Part shown: positions 28,952 to 37,418 of the stretch, in pieces | How the letters are laid out: every line of letters begins with the position of its first letter | Numbering within the stretch: the stretch's first letter is position 1 | From: JACDAN01 sp963847235 | GTDB taxonomy: Bacteria > Actinomycetota > Thermoleophilia > Gaiellales > Gaiellaceae | DNA length: 64,000 nt | Assembly (NCBI GenBank): GCA_963847235.1 | Contig: CAWJYU010000025.1 | Span: 26,123 to 90,122, forward strand | Direction of reading: 5' to 3' | The notes under the pieces: generated by a model | Told to the model about the DNA's origin: nothing | Seen by the model: the letters and a program-made list of their open reading frames with translations, nothing else | Database searches by the model: none | Translations under genes and position numbers: made by a program

Positions 28952-29989
28952 ATGGCTCAGCCGACGCTCACAGATCGCCAGCGCGACATCCTCCGGCGCC
29001 TCGTCGAGGACTACATCGCCACCGGGCAGCCGGTCGGCTCCAAGCACCTCGTCGAACGGACCGGGCTGCCGGTCTCGCCCTCGACGGTGCGCGGTGAGCT
29101 CGCCGAGCTGGAGCGGCGCGGCCTGCTCACCCACCCGCACACGTCTGCGGGGCGTGTTCCGACGGAGACCGGCTACAGGCTCTTCGTCGACGGACTGCTC
29201 GAGCGGCTCGAGCCGCGCCCGGCATCGCTTCCCCTCGACCTGAGCGGGCCCGCGGCAGAGGTCGAGGGCGCGCTCCAGGCGACCACCGAGGCGCTCGCCC
29301 AGATGACGCGGCTACTTGCACTCGTCTCGGCGCCTCCTCTCGAGGCGGCGACGGTCAGGCATGTCGAGGTGCTCGAGCTCCAGCCGCAGGTGATGGCGAC
29401 AGTCGTGATCACCTCGACGGGCGGCGTGACGAAGCGCGTGTTCGCAGTGGGCGAGCCGGTTGACCAGGGTCTCGTCAGCTGGGCCGCGGAGTACTTGAAC
29501 GAGCGCACTGTCGGCCTCGCGCCCGGCTCGCACGCGCTCAGGCAGGTCTTCGCGGAGGAGGGGCTGACCGCGCGGGAGCGTGCGTTTCTCGAGCTCTTTC
29601 GGGCCGCGTTCACCGATGCGGCCGGCTTCGAGGAGCAGCGGCTCTACGTCGGCGGGACCGCGATGGTCCTCGGCAACGTCCGCGGCAAGGACCTCGAGGC
29701 GTACCGGGGCCTGCTCGAGGCGCTCGAGCACCGCGCGGTCGTCCTCCAGATCCTGGGTGAGGCGCTCGGGAACCGAGGCCCGTTCGTCCGGCTCGGCGTC
29801 GACCTTCCCCACCCGGCGCTCCAGAGCGCCTCCCTCGTCGGCGCGACGTACGGGCTCGCCCACCGCCGCCTCGGCGCCGTCAGCCTGCTCGGCCCGTTCC
29901 GCATGGACTACGAGACCGCGCTGCACTCGGTCCGCGGAGCCGCACGCGAGCTCTCCCGCTTCGTCGAAGAGATCTACGCCGACAACTAG
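28952..29989 (+). CDS. hrcA: Heat-inducible transcription repressor HrcA
   Basis: A 345-aa repressor. The N-terminal winged helix (1-75) reads LTDRQRDILRRLVEDYIATGQPVGSKHLVERTGL, and the C-terminal GAF-like dimer domain has GPFRMDYETALHSVRGAARELS. HrcA normally binds CIRCE elements (TTAGCACTC-N9-GAGTGCTAA) before groE/dnaK operons. I find no CIRCE copy here. A TAAAAT box at 28933 lies 13 nt before the ATG. The gene is followed by dnaJ after 20 nt. Confidence 0.95.
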   Translation: MAQPTLTDRQRDILRRLVEDYIATGQPVGSKHLVERTGLPVSPSTVRGELAELERRGLLTHPHTSAGRVPTETGYRLFVDGLLERLEPRPASLPLDLSGPAAEVEGALQATTEALAQMTRLLALVSAPPLEAATVRHVEVLELQPQVMATVVITSTGGVTKRVFAVGEPVDQGLVSWAAEYLNERTVGLAPGSHALRQVFAEEGLTARERAFLELFRAAFTDAAGFEEQRLYVGGTAMVLGNVRGKDLEAYRGLLEALEHRAVVLQILGEALGNRGPFVRLGVDLPHPALQSASLVGATYGLAHRRLGAVSLLGPFRMDYETALHSVRGAARELSRFVEEIYADN

Positions 29990-29991
29990 TC

Positions 29992-30009
29992 GGGCTACGC
30001 TCAGAGGAG
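29992..30009 (+). promoter_or_regulatory. Promoter box before dnaJ
   Basis: GGGCTACGCT ends 8 nt before the ATG at 30010 and matches the GGGCTAnnCT box seen before several other genes in the window. It would give dnaJ its own start site within the operon. Confidence 0.4.
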
Positions 30010-31116
30010 ATGGCGACCGCACAACGCGACTACTACGAGGTGCTCGGAGTCAGCCGAGGCGCCGACGACGCCGAGATCAAGAAGGCCTTCCGTGGGCTCG
30101 CGCGCCAGGTCCATCCCGACGTGTCGGACGCACCCGACGCGGACGAGCGCTTCAAGGAGGTCGTCGAGGCCTACGAGGTGCTGTCGAACTCCGAGACGCG
30201 GGAGCTCTACGACCGCTACGGCCACGCGGGGCTTCGCAGCGGAGGCTTCAACCCGACCCAATTCGACTTCGGCAACCTCGCCGACATCTTCTCGGCGTTC
30301 TTCGGCGACGACCTCTTCGCCGCCGCGCGTGGCCGCGGCGCCGACGTCGCCGCGGAGGTCGATATTGCGCTCGAGGAGGCAGCGAAGGGTGTCACGAGAG
30401 ACGTGCCCTTCACAGTTGCGGTTTCCTGCTCGCGCTGTGCGGGAGAGGGAGTGGAGCCGGGCACCGAGGTCACTACCTGCCCCACGTGCGAGGGCGCCGG
30501 CCGGATCCAGCACGTCTCCCGCAGCGCCTTCGGCGAGTTCATCCGGACGCAGGGTTGCCCGCAGTGCCGCGGTCGCGGCCGGCTCATCCAGCACCCCTGT
30601 GAGCGCTGCGACGGTGCCGGGCAGGTGCTCGAGGAGCGCCGGCTCGAGGTCGAGATTCCGCCGGGGATCCACGACGGCCAGCGGATCCGCCTCTCCGGTG
30701 AAGGGCACTCCGGGCTCGCCGGGCGGCGGGCAGGCGACGTCTACGTCCGCGTGCGGGTTCTCCCGGATCCGCGGTTCGTCCGCGAGGGGGACGACGTGTT
30801 CTCCCAGGCGCACCTGACGATGACGCAGGCAGCGCTCGGCGCCCGCGTCTCGGTCCCGACGCTGGACGGCGAGGAGGAGCTCGAGTTCGGTCCCGGCACA
30901 CAGCCGGGCGAGGTTCGAGTTCTTCGCGGGCGCGGCATGCCGGTACTCCAAGGCTTCGGCCGCGGTGACCAGCGCGTGCTGGTCAACGTCGTCATCCCCC
31001 ATCAGCTCACGGACGAGCAGCGCGAGCTGCTCGAGCAGATGGATCACCTTTCAGGCGAGGACACCTACCGGCGCGACGAGGGGTTCTTCGAGAAGCTGAA
31101 GAGCGCGTTCCGCTGA
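30010..31116 (+). CDS. dnaJ: Chaperone DnaJ
   Basis: A 368-aa type I J-protein. The J domain (6-70) has HPD in LARQVHPDVS. A short Gly/Phe segment (about 72-105) follows, then four zinc-binding CxxCxGxG repeats (CSRCAGEG, CPTCEGAG, CPQCRGRG, CERCDGAG) and the two C-terminal substrate-binding domains. It stimulates DnaK ATPase, and placement right after hrcA fits heat-shock control. Its stop overlaps the candidate CTG start of prmA as CTGA. Confidence 0.95.
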   Translation: MATAQRDYYEVLGVSRGADDAEIKKAFRGLARQVHPDVSDAPDADERFKEVVEAYEVLSNSETRELYDRYGHAGLRSGGFNPTQFDFGNLADIFSAFFGDDLFAAARGRGADVAAEVDIALEEAAKGVTRDVPFTVAVSCSRCAGEGVEPGTEVTTCPTCEGAGRIQHVSRSAFGEFIRTQGCPQCRGRGRLIQHPCERCDGAGQVLEERRLEVEIPPGIHDGQRIRLSGEGHSGLAGRRAGDVYVRVRVLPDPRFVREGDDVFSQAHLTMTQAALGARVSVPTLDGEEELEFGPGTQPGEVRVLRGRGMPVLQGFGRGDQRVLVNVVIPHQLTDEQRELLEQMDHLSGEDTYRRDEGFFEKLKSAFR

Positions 31117-31862
31117 GCGAGCTGCGGCGGGTCGCTCTCGCGGTGCCGGCTGAGACGCTGGAACAGGCGAGGGCGCGACTTCTCGAGCTGCATCCGGAGG
31201 GCTTCGAGGAGGCGGAGGGCGAGCTGGCGGTCTACACGGACGCCGACGGAGAGGCGCGCCTCAGGAAGCTCTTCGCGGAGGTCTCGACGCAGCAGATCGA
31301 GCCGGGCTGGGAGGAGCGGTGGCGCGAGTTCCACCGACCGGTCTGGATCGGGCCGCTCTGGGTCGGGCCTCCCTGGGAGGAGCTGCCCGCAAGTGCGATT
31401 GCGGTTGTCGTCGATCCGGGCCGCGCGTTCGGGACCGGTTCGCATCCCACGACTCGCCTCTGCCTCGACTTCCTCGTGTCGTTCGAGCCGGGCAGCCTCG
31501 TCGATGTCGGCTGCGGCTCGGGCGTGCTCTCGATCGCCGCGGCGAAGCTCGGCTTCGCTCCTGTCACCGCGATCGACCACGACGATGCCGCCGTGGAGGC
31601 CGCGCGGCGAAACGTCGAGGCAAACCACGTGACGGTCGACGTGCTGGCCGGCGACGGGCTCGGCGGGTGGCTGCCGAGCGCCGACGTGGGCTTCGCGAAC
31701 ATCGATCTCGCCTCGGTGGAGGCACTCGGCACCGCGATCGACGTCGGCACGCTCGTGACGTCGGGCTACTTCCACAGTCGCATGCCTCGCCCCGCGGGGT
31801 ACGTGCACCGCGAGCGCCGGATCGACGGCGGTTGGGCGGCCGATCTGTTCGTCCGAGAGTAG
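31113..31862 (+). CDS. prmA: Ribosomal protein L11 methyltransferase; apparent CTG start
   Basis: A SAM-dependent enzyme that methylates ribosomal protein L11. Motif I is LVDVGCGSGVLSIAAAKLG, preceded by the PrmA-specific DPGRAFGTGSHPTTRLCL; ANIDL replaces the usual NILA. The first strand, LRRVALAVPAETLEQ, is needed for the N-terminal domain and is reached only from a CTG at 31113 (overlapping the dnaJ stop as CTGA) or 31122. A GTG at 31143 is the first conventional start, but it removes that strand. It is part of the hrcA-dnaJ-prmA-mtaB cluster. Confidence 0.85.
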   Translation: MSELRRVALAVPAETLEQARARLLELHPEGFEEAEGELAVYTDADGEARLRKLFAEVSTQQIEPGWEERWREFHRPVWIGPLWVGPPWEELPASAIAVVVDPGRAFGTGSHPTTRLCLDFLVSFEPGSLVDVGCGSGVLSIAAAKLGFAPVTAIDHDDAAVEAARRNVEANHVTVDVLAGDGLGGWLPSADVGFANIDLASVEALGTAIDVGTLVTSGYFHSRMPRPAGYVHRERRIDGGWAADLFVRE

Positions 31863-31875
31863 ATTCTCGGCCTGA

Positions 31876-33072
31876 ATGGCCACCTTCTCGGTTCGGTTCC
31901 TCGGCTGCAAGGTGTCCCACTCGGACGCGCAGGCAGTGCGTGAGCGCCTGCTCGCCGACGGGCACGAGGAGTGCGCAGAGGGCGCGGAGATTGCGGTCGT
32001 GAACACGTGCTGCGTGACGCACGAAGCCGTGTCGAAGTCTCGGCAGGCCGCGTCGCGGGCGGCTCGGACGCACGAGCGCGTGTACGTCAGCGGCTGCTCG
32101 GCGAATCTCGGCGGTGAGGCGATGGAGGGCCTGCCGGAGAACGTGATCGTCGTCGCCAGGCCGAGCGAGGGGGTCGCCGACGCCGTCGCTCGTGATGTCG
32201 GCGCAATCGGGTGCGTGCAGGCCGATGCTCGGCTGGATCGCATTCGCGCCTTCGTCAAGGTGCAGGACGGCTGTAGCTTCAGCTGCAACTTCTGCGTGAT
32301 CCCGCTGGTTCGCGGTCCGTCCCGCAGCCGCCGAGCTGCCGCGGTGCTCGCCGAAATCGAGAAGCGCGCGCGGCAGGGCCACCGCGAGGTCGTCCTGACC
32401 GGGATCAACCTCGGGTGCTTCCGAGACCGCGATGCGGGCTTCACGCTGGCGCGGCTGATCCGGGAGGCCGGCGCGGTGCCCGGCCTCGAGCGGCTTCGCC
32501 TCTCGTCCATCGAGATCAACCACGTGAACGACGACCTGGTCGCCGCCCTCCGGGAGACGCCAAGCGCGGGCCGCCATCTCCATGTGCCGCTGCAGTCCGG
32601 CGACGACGAGGTGCTGCGCGCGATGGGGCGCCGCTACACCGCGGCGACGTACCTGCGTCGGCTGGCAGGGCTGGATGACTTCAACTTGACCGCGGACGTC
32701 ATCGTCGGCTTCCCCGCAGAGGACGATGCGGCCTTCGAGCGAACCGTGGACGTTGTCGAGCGAGCGGGAATCACGAAGCTTCACGTCTTTCCCTACTCGC
32801 CGCGACCGGGCACGGTGACTGCGGAGAGGGACTCGGTTCCGCCGCAGGTGAAGAAGGAGCGCAGCGCCCGCCTCCGGGCCATCTCACACGAGGCCTGTCT
32901 CGCGCGATGGCGGACGAAGGTCGGCCGCGAGGACGTCGTGCTCGTCGACCGGCCGGGGCGTGGGTACGGCGACGACTACTCGCCGTGGCTCGTCGATCCG
33001 GGCGAGCCGGTCGGTCGTCTGGTGCGCGTGCGCGGTCGCGCCGTCGGCGAGGAGGGGATTCTCGCTGCCTAA
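31876..33072 (+). CDS. mtaB: tRNA (N6-threonylcarbamoyladenosine37-C2)-methylthiotransferase MtaB
   Basis: A 398-aa MiaB-family radical SAM enzyme. The N-terminal methylthiotransferase domain has FLGCKVSHSD, NTCCVT and SGCSAN with its cluster cysteines. The radical SAM motif is CSFSCNFC in VKVQDGCSFSCNFCVIPLVRGPSRSR, and a C-terminal TRAM-like part follows. It thiomethylates t6A37 of tRNAs reading ANN codons. Position between prmA and a HIT gene is common in Gram-positive bacteria. Confidence 0.9.
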   Translation: MATFSVRFLGCKVSHSDAQAVRERLLADGHEECAEGAEIAVVNTCCVTHEAVSKSRQAASRAARTHERVYVSGCSANLGGEAMEGLPENVIVVARPSEGVADAVARDVGAIGCVQADARLDRIRAFVKVQDGCSFSCNFCVIPLVRGPSRSRRAAAVLAEIEKRARQGHREVVLTGINLGCFRDRDAGFTLARLIREAGAVPGLERLRLSSIEINHVNDDLVAALRETPSAGRHLHVPLQSGDDEVLRAMGRRYTAATYLRRLAGLDDFNLTADVIVGFPAEDDAAFERTVDVVERAGITKLHVFPYSPRPGTVTAERDSVPPQVKKERSARLRAISHEACLARWRTKVGREDVVLVDRPGRGYGDDYSPWLVDPGEPVGRLVRVRGRAVGEEGILAA

Positions 33073-33397
33073 AGACGACTGCCTCTTCTGCAACCTGGTA
33101 CGCGAGGGCGACCACGTCCATGCGGCCGACGGCTTCGTGGCCATTCACGACATCAATCCGCAGGCAGAGACCCACATGCTCGTGCTGCCGGAGCGCCACG
33201 TCGACACGTTTCGCGAGATCGGCGCGTTCACTCCGGAGGAAGCGAAGCGGATGCTCGAGTTCGTCGTTGAGACCGCGAAGATCGCGGGCCTCGAGGACTA
33301 CCGCGTCGTCGTCAACGTCGGGCCGGGTGCCGGGCAGACGGTCTTTCACCTTCACTGGCACATCCTCGGCGGTCGCATGCGAGGCTTGCCCGGATGA
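33065..33397 (+). CDS. HIT-family nucleotide-binding hydrolase; start uncertain
   Basis: About 110 aa. The N-terminal DCLFCNLV has the CxxC of HIT proteins, and the histidine triad is HLHWHILGG (H-x-H-x-H). Such proteins hydrolyse adenosine 5'-phosphoramidates and related nucleotides. No ATG, GTG or TTG is available at a sensible place; a CTG at 33065 that overlaps the mtaB stop region would give PKDDCLFC as N-terminus. Its stop overlaps the yqeY ATG as ATGA. Confidence 0.85.
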   Translation: MPKDDCLFCNLVREGDHVHAADGFVAIHDINPQAETHMLVLPERHVDTFREIGAFTPEEAKRMLEFVVETAKIAGLEDYRVVVNVGPGAGQTVFHLHWHILGGRMRGLPG

Positions 33398-33837
33398 GCC
33401 TGATCGCCCGGATCCAGGACGAGCTCAAGGAGGCGATGCGCGAGCGCGACGCCGAACGTCGCGACGCGCTGCGTCTGATCCTCAGCAGCCTCCAGTCGGC
33501 GGAAAAGGAGCTTCAGCGGCCGCTCAACGACCAGGAGGAGCTCCAGGTGCTCCAGCGTGAGCGCAAGAAGCGCGTCGAGGCGGAGGAGGCTTTTCGGACC
33601 GCGGGCCGGGAGGAGCAGGCTGATGCGGAGGACTACGAGCTCGAGGTGCTCGAGGAGTTCATGCCGGAGCCGCTCAGCGAGGACGAGCTGGAGGAGATCG
33701 TCGACGACGCGATCGCCGAGAACGGGGCGACGAGCCTTTCCGACCTCGGCCGCGTCATGGCGGACGTGATGCCCCAGGTCGCGGGCCGGGCGGACGGCTC
33801 GGCGGTCAGCCAGCTGGTGCGCGAGAAGCTCGCCTAG
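33394..33837 (+). CDS. yqeY: GatB/YqeY-domain protein
   Basis: A 147-aa helical protein of the YqeY family, homologous to the C-terminal tRNA-binding tail of GatB. It shows RRDALRLILSSLQSAEKEL, RQRKKRVEA-like basic segments and the C-terminal GRVMADVMPQVAGRADGSAVSQLVREKL. Its exact role is unclear; an amidotransferase-related or stress role is assumed. It is the last gene of this plus-strand series. Confidence 0.88.
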   Translation: MSLIARIQDELKEAMRERDAERRDALRLILSSLQSAEKELQRPLNDQEELQVLQRERKKRVEAEEAFRTAGREEQADAEDYELEVLEEFMPEPLSEDELEEIVDDAIAENGATSLSDLGRVMADVMPQVAGRADGSAVSQLVREKLA

Positions 33838-33873
33838 CAGGCACCGATCCGCCGCCGTTTACTAAGGCGCACC

Positions 33874-33927
33874 CAGCCTCCTCCCCGAGGCGATCGTACT
33901 GAGAGCGGGCGCGCGGATGTGAGACGG
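33874..33927. repeat. 54-bp element, copy A
   Basis: The blocks CCTCCTCCCC, CGATCGTA and CGGATGTG-n-GACGG occur here in the same order and spacing as at 42834-42888, and weaker similarity continues about 30 bp further. This copy lies between the convergent yqeY and decarboxylase genes, with no downstream gene in its own direction. Confidence 0.5.
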
Positions 33928-33960
33928 AAGTGCAGCGAGACCGCGACGATTCCTCCAGCG

Positions 33961-35334
33961 TCAGCCGGCCTGTAGTCGACGTGTCCCGAGCTCGAGGAGC
34001 ACGTCGACGAGGAGGTCGACGTCCCGCTCGGTCGTCCGCCAGTTGACGATCGCGGGACGGAAGGCGACCTTCCCGTCGAGGCGAGTCGTCCCGACGAAGA
34101 CGCGGCCGTCGTTCAGCACCTCCTCACCGAGCGCGAGGTTGTGGGCGTCCAGCTCCTCCGGGTCCATTCCGGCGGGCCGGTGCCGGAAGCAGACGATGTT
34201 GAGCTTCACGGGCGCGAGGAGCTCGAGCTCGGGCTCGTCCTCGACCCGCTGCCCCAGCCGCCGGGCCAGTGCGAGGTGGCGCTCCACCATCGTCCTGTAC
34301 CCCTCACGCCCGTATGCGCGCAACGTCGCCCAGACCGCGAGCGACCGCGCGCGGCGAGAAGCTTCCGGGCTCGGAGTCTCGTCACTCGGAAGGTAGGCCG
34401 CCGTCAGCCTGAACGGCTCCTTCAGCAACCCTGCGTCGCGGACGAAGGCGAAGCCGCAGTCGTACGGGACGTTCAGCCACTTGTGGCCGTCGGCGATCAC
34501 CGAGTCGGCCCGCTCGACGCCCTCGGCGAGAGCCGCGGCTTCCGGCGTCACTCGCGCGAAGAGCCCGAAGGCGCCGTCCACGTGCAGCCAGGCGCGATGC
34601 TTCTCCGCGAGGTCCGCCAGCCGGGCGATCGGGTCGAAGTCGCCGGTGTTCACGTCGCCTGCATTGCCGATCACGATCGCCGGGGCCCCGTCCAGCGCAG
34701 CCAGCTCGTGCTCGAGGTCATCGGCCTCGACCAGATGTGGGGTGTCGCGCCCGAGACCCACCATCGCGAGCGCCTTTCGGGCGCTGGCGTGCAGGTACGG
34801 CGTCGAGAAGACCGGGACTGCCGGAAGCCCGGCGAACCCCCGCTCGTCGATGTCGACACCGTGCTCCTGCGCCCACCAGCGCCGACCGCATGCGAGCCCG
34901 ACGAAGTTCGCCATCGTGGCCCCGCTGGTCAGGACGCCGCTCCAATCCTCCGGCAGGTCGAACAGGTCGACGAGCCAGCGAATGGCGATCTCCTCGAGCT
35001 GCGCGCCGAGAGGAGAGCTCACGGCGGAGAACGCGTTCTGGTCGAGCAGCGAGGTCAGCCAGTCGGCGCCGAGCGCCGCCGGGGTCGTGCCGCCGGTGAC
35101 GAAGTGGAAGAAGCGCGGGCCGGACGACCGGGTCGCGACGTCGCTTCCGGCGAGCAGCTCGGTCAGCGCTGCGAGGGCGCCGGAACCGGTCTCCGGGAGG
35201 CTCCCGTCGAAGCGGCGGCCCCGAGCCGGCAGCACCGGAGAGTCGTCGAGCTCCGCCAGGTAGCGCCGGGCTTCGTCGAGGACGAGGGCGAGCGCGTCCG
35301 ACTCTTCGCTTCGGCGGTCCAGCGGATCGGACAC
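33961..35334 (-). CDS. Group II pyridoxal-5'-phosphate-dependent decarboxylase
   Basis: A 457-aa PLP enzyme of the aromatic-amino-acid/glutamate/2,4-diaminobutyrate decarboxylase group. The N-terminal RFFHFVTGGTTPAALGADWL contains substrate-site residues, LTSGATMANFVGL binds phosphate, and VDGAFGLFA and the PLP Lys in DGHKWLNVPYDCGF follow. The natural substrate cannot be assigned; tryptophan, tyrosine or a diacid are possible. The start at 35334 (GTG) lies exactly 6 nt after a minus-strand TAGGTT box that overlaps the phoH box. Confidence 0.88.
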   Translation of the reverse strand: MSDPLDRRSEESDALALVLDEARRYLAELDDSPVLPARGRRFDGSLPETGSGALAALTELLAGSDVATRSSGPRFFHFVTGGTTPAALGADWLTSLLDQNAFSAVSSPLGAQLEEIAIRWLVDLFDLPEDWSGVLTSGATMANFVGLACGRRWWAQEHGVDIDERGFAGLPAVPVFSTPYLHASARKALAMVGLGRDTPHLVEADDLEHELAALDGAPAIVIGNAGDVNTGDFDPIARLADLAEKHRAWLHVDGAFGLFARVTPEAAALAEGVERADSVIADGHKWLNVPYDCGFAFVRDAGLLKEPFRLTAAYLPSDETPSPEASRRARSLAVWATLRAYGREGYRTMVERHLALARRLGQRVEDEPELELLAPVKLNIVCFRHRPAGMDPEELDAHNLALGEEVLNDGRVFVGTTRLDGKVAFRPAIVNWRTTERDVDLLVDVLLELGTRRLQAG

Positions 35335-35357
35335 GCATCGAACCTACACTGAGAACG
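35335..35357. promoter_or_regulatory. Divergent promoter with overlapping -10 boxes
   Basis: AACCTACACT (35341-35350) reads TAGGTT on the minus strand (6 nt then the GTG at 35334) and TACACT on the plus strand (7 nt then the GTG at 35358). The two boxes share two base pairs. Confidence 0.55.
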
Positions 35358-36317
35358 GTGCAGGAAACCCTGTCCGTACCCAACACGGTCGCCGCCGAGC
35401 TGGCCTCGATCGGCGACGGCGTCCTCGAGCATCTGCGCGACCGGTTGCGCGTCGCGATCCACCTTCGTGGCAACAAGCTGACGATCGAGGGCGAGGACGA
35501 CCAGGTCGGGCAGGTCCGGACGGTGATCGACGAGATCGTCGAGCTCGTGGAGGGCGGGCACGAGATCGGGCCGTCCACGGTGGATGCCGTGCTCGGCGCC
35601 ATGGATCAGGGCGAGGATGTCCGTGAGGTGTTCGAGGACGTCGTCTGGCGCCATCGCGGGAAGCGGATCGCGCCGAAGACGGTGATGCAGAAGCGCTACG
35701 TCGACGCGATCCGGGACCACACGGTGACGTTCGGCGTCGGGCCGGCGGGGACCGGCAAGACGTACCTCGCGATGGCTCTCGCCGTCGCCGCGCTTCAGGA
35801 GCGCCAGGTGAACAGAATCATCCTCACGCGGCCCGCGGTCGAGGCCGGCGAGCGGCTCGGCTTCCTTCCCGGCGACCTGCTCGCGAAGGTCGATCCCTAC
35901 CTGCGCCCGCTGTACGACGCGCTGTACGACATGCTCGAGGCGGACAGGCTCGGCTCGTACATGGAGCGCGGGATCATCGAGGTCGCGCCCCTCGCGTTCA
36001 TGCGCGGCCGAACGCTGAACGACTCGTTCATCATCCTCGACGAGGCGCAGAACACGAGCCCGGAGCAGATGCAGATGTTCCTGACCCGGCTCGGGTTCGG
36101 CTCCAGGGTCGTCGTGACCGGCGACGTGACCCAGGTCGACCTCCCGAAGGAACAGGCCTCGGGGCTGATCCAGGTGCACGACATCCTCGGAACCATCGAG
36201 GGGATCGCATTCATCCAGTTCGGACACGAGGACGTCGTCCGCCACAAGCTCGTGCAGCGGATCGTCGAGGCCTACAAGTCACACGCGGAGGAAACCGGCA
36301 CCGCACGGCGGAGGTAG
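35358..36317 (+). CDS. phoH: PhoH-like ATPase (YbeZ type)
   Basis: A 319-aa P-loop NTPase. An N-terminal KH-like part (about 10-70) precedes Walker A GVGPAGTGKTYLA and Walker B FIILDEAQN, with RPAVEAGERLGFLPGD between. In many bacteria this RNA-helicase-like protein acts with YbeY in rRNA processing. Here it overlaps or adjoins ybeY, dgk/PAP2, cdd and era, the standard conserved cluster. The GTG start is probably leaderless behind TACACT. Confidence 0.93.
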   Translation: MQETLSVPNTVAAELASIGDGVLEHLRDRLRVAIHLRGNKLTIEGEDDQVGQVRTVIDEIVELVEGGHEIGPSTVDAVLGAMDQGEDVREVFEDVVWRHRGKRIAPKTVMQKRYVDAIRDHTVTFGVGPAGTGKTYLAMALAVAALQERQVNRIILTRPAVEAGERLGFLPGDLLAKVDPYLRPLYDALYDMLEADRLGSYMERGIIEVAPLAFMRGRTLNDSFIILDEAQNTSPEQMQMFLTRLGFGSRVVVTGDVTQVDLPKEQASGLIQVHDILGTIEGIAFIQFGHEDVVRHKLVQRIVEAYKSHAEETGTARRR

Positions 36318-36321
36318 CGCC

Positions 36322-36699
36322 GTGGTCGAAGTCGAGGTCTCGAACCGAAGCGGTGTCGCCGTGGACGAGGACGAGGCCAAGCGACTCACGCTGCGGGTGC
36401 TGGGGGAGGAAGGAGTTGCGGACGGCGAGCTCGGGCTCGCGTTCGTCGGCGGCGACGAGGCGCGGACCTTGAAGCGCGAGCACCTCGGAATCGACGAGAC
36501 GCCGGACGTGCTCTCGTTTCCGATCGACGGCCGCGAGGAGCTCCCGGCCGGCATGCCGCGCCAGCTCGGCGATGTCGTCGTGTGTCCCGAAGTCGTCGGT
36601 GACGAGTGGCAGGAGCCGCTCGTCCACGGGCTCCTGCACCTGCTCGGCTACGACCACGGCGAGGAGATGGAGGCCCGAGAGGAGGCGCTTCGCTCGTGA
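36322..36699 (+). CDS. ybeY: Endoribonuclease YbeY
   Basis: A 125-aa zinc metallo-RNase for 16S rRNA 3'-end maturation and ribosome quality control. The zinc site is HGLLHLLGYDHGEEM, and DVLSFPID with GDVVVCPEVV precede it. The GTG at 36322 lies 4 nt after the phoH stop. Its stop overlaps the next start as GTGA. Confidence 0.93.
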   Translation: MVEVEVSNRSGVAVDEDEAKRLTLRVLGEEGVADGELGLAFVGGDEARTLKREHLGIDETPDVLSFPIDGREELPAGMPRQLGDVVVCPEVVGDEWQEPLVHGLLHLLGYDHGEEMEAREEALRS

Positions 36700-37418
36700 A
36701 CGTCGGCCGTAGCCCCTCCGTCCTCCAGAGCTTCAACTTCGCGTTCGAGGGGATCATCCACGTGCTCCGCACCCAGCGGAACATGCGGATCCACTTCTTG
36801 ATCGCCGCCGGAGTCCTGATCGCGGGACTCGTCGTCGGCGTCAGCCGCCTGGAGCTCGTGGTGCTCCTGATGGCGATCTCATTCGTACTGATTGCCGAGA
36901 TGATCAACTCGGCGCTCGAGGCCGGGATCGACGTCGCGACGACGTCGTTCGACCCACTGGCCAAGCTGGCAAAAGACATCGCCGCAGGCGCGGTCTTGAT
37001 CGCGACGGTCAACGCGCTGGCCGTCGGCTACCTCGTCTTCGTCGACCGCATCAAGGACCCGAGCTCCCGGGCGATCGACCGCCTGCGCGACGCGCCGACG
37101 GAGATCACTCTCGTCGCGCTGGTGCTCACGGTGATCCTCGTGATCGGCGCGAAGGCCTACACCGGGCGCGGTCGGCCACTCCGCGGCGGCCTGCCCTCCG
37201 GGCATTCGGCGATCGCGTTCGCGGGCTGGATGGCCGCGACCTACATCCTCGGCGACTCGACTCACTGGTTCCTGATCTCGACGCTGACGTTCATCATGGC
37301 CTTGCTCGTGGCGCAGACTCGGGTCGAGGCCGGCTTCCACTCCTTCGTCGAGGTCCTCTCGGGAGGCGTGCTCGGTGCGCTCGTGACGCTCGTCCTCTTC
37401 CAGCTCTTCTGGTCGTGA
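36696..37418 (+). CDS. Diacylglycerol/undecaprenol kinase fused to PAP2 phosphatase
   Basis: A 240-aa membrane protein with two domains. Residues 1-115 are a DgkA-type lipid kinase (SFNFAFEGIIHVLRTQRNMRIHF; catalytic EMINSALEAGIDV; DPLAKLAKDIAAGAV). Residues about 145-240 are a PAP2/phosphatidic-acid-phosphatase-like domain (GRGRPLRGGLPSGHSAIAF; RVEAGFHSFVEV). A kinase and phosphatase on one chain could recycle undecaprenol or diacylglycerol for cell-wall synthesis. The start GTG overlaps ybeY, and its stop overlaps cdd as GTGA. Confidence 0.88.
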   Translation: MNVGRSPSVLQSFNFAFEGIIHVLRTQRNMRIHFLIAAGVLIAGLVVGVSRLELVVLLMAISFVLIAEMINSALEAGIDVATTSFDPLAKLAKDIAAGAVLIATVNALAVGYLVFVDRIKDPSSRAIDRLRDAPTEITLVALVLTVILVIGAKAYTGRGRPLRGGLPSGHSAIAFAGWMAATYILGDSTHWFLISTLTFIMALLVAQTRVEAGFHSFVEVLSGGVLGALVTLVLFQLFWS

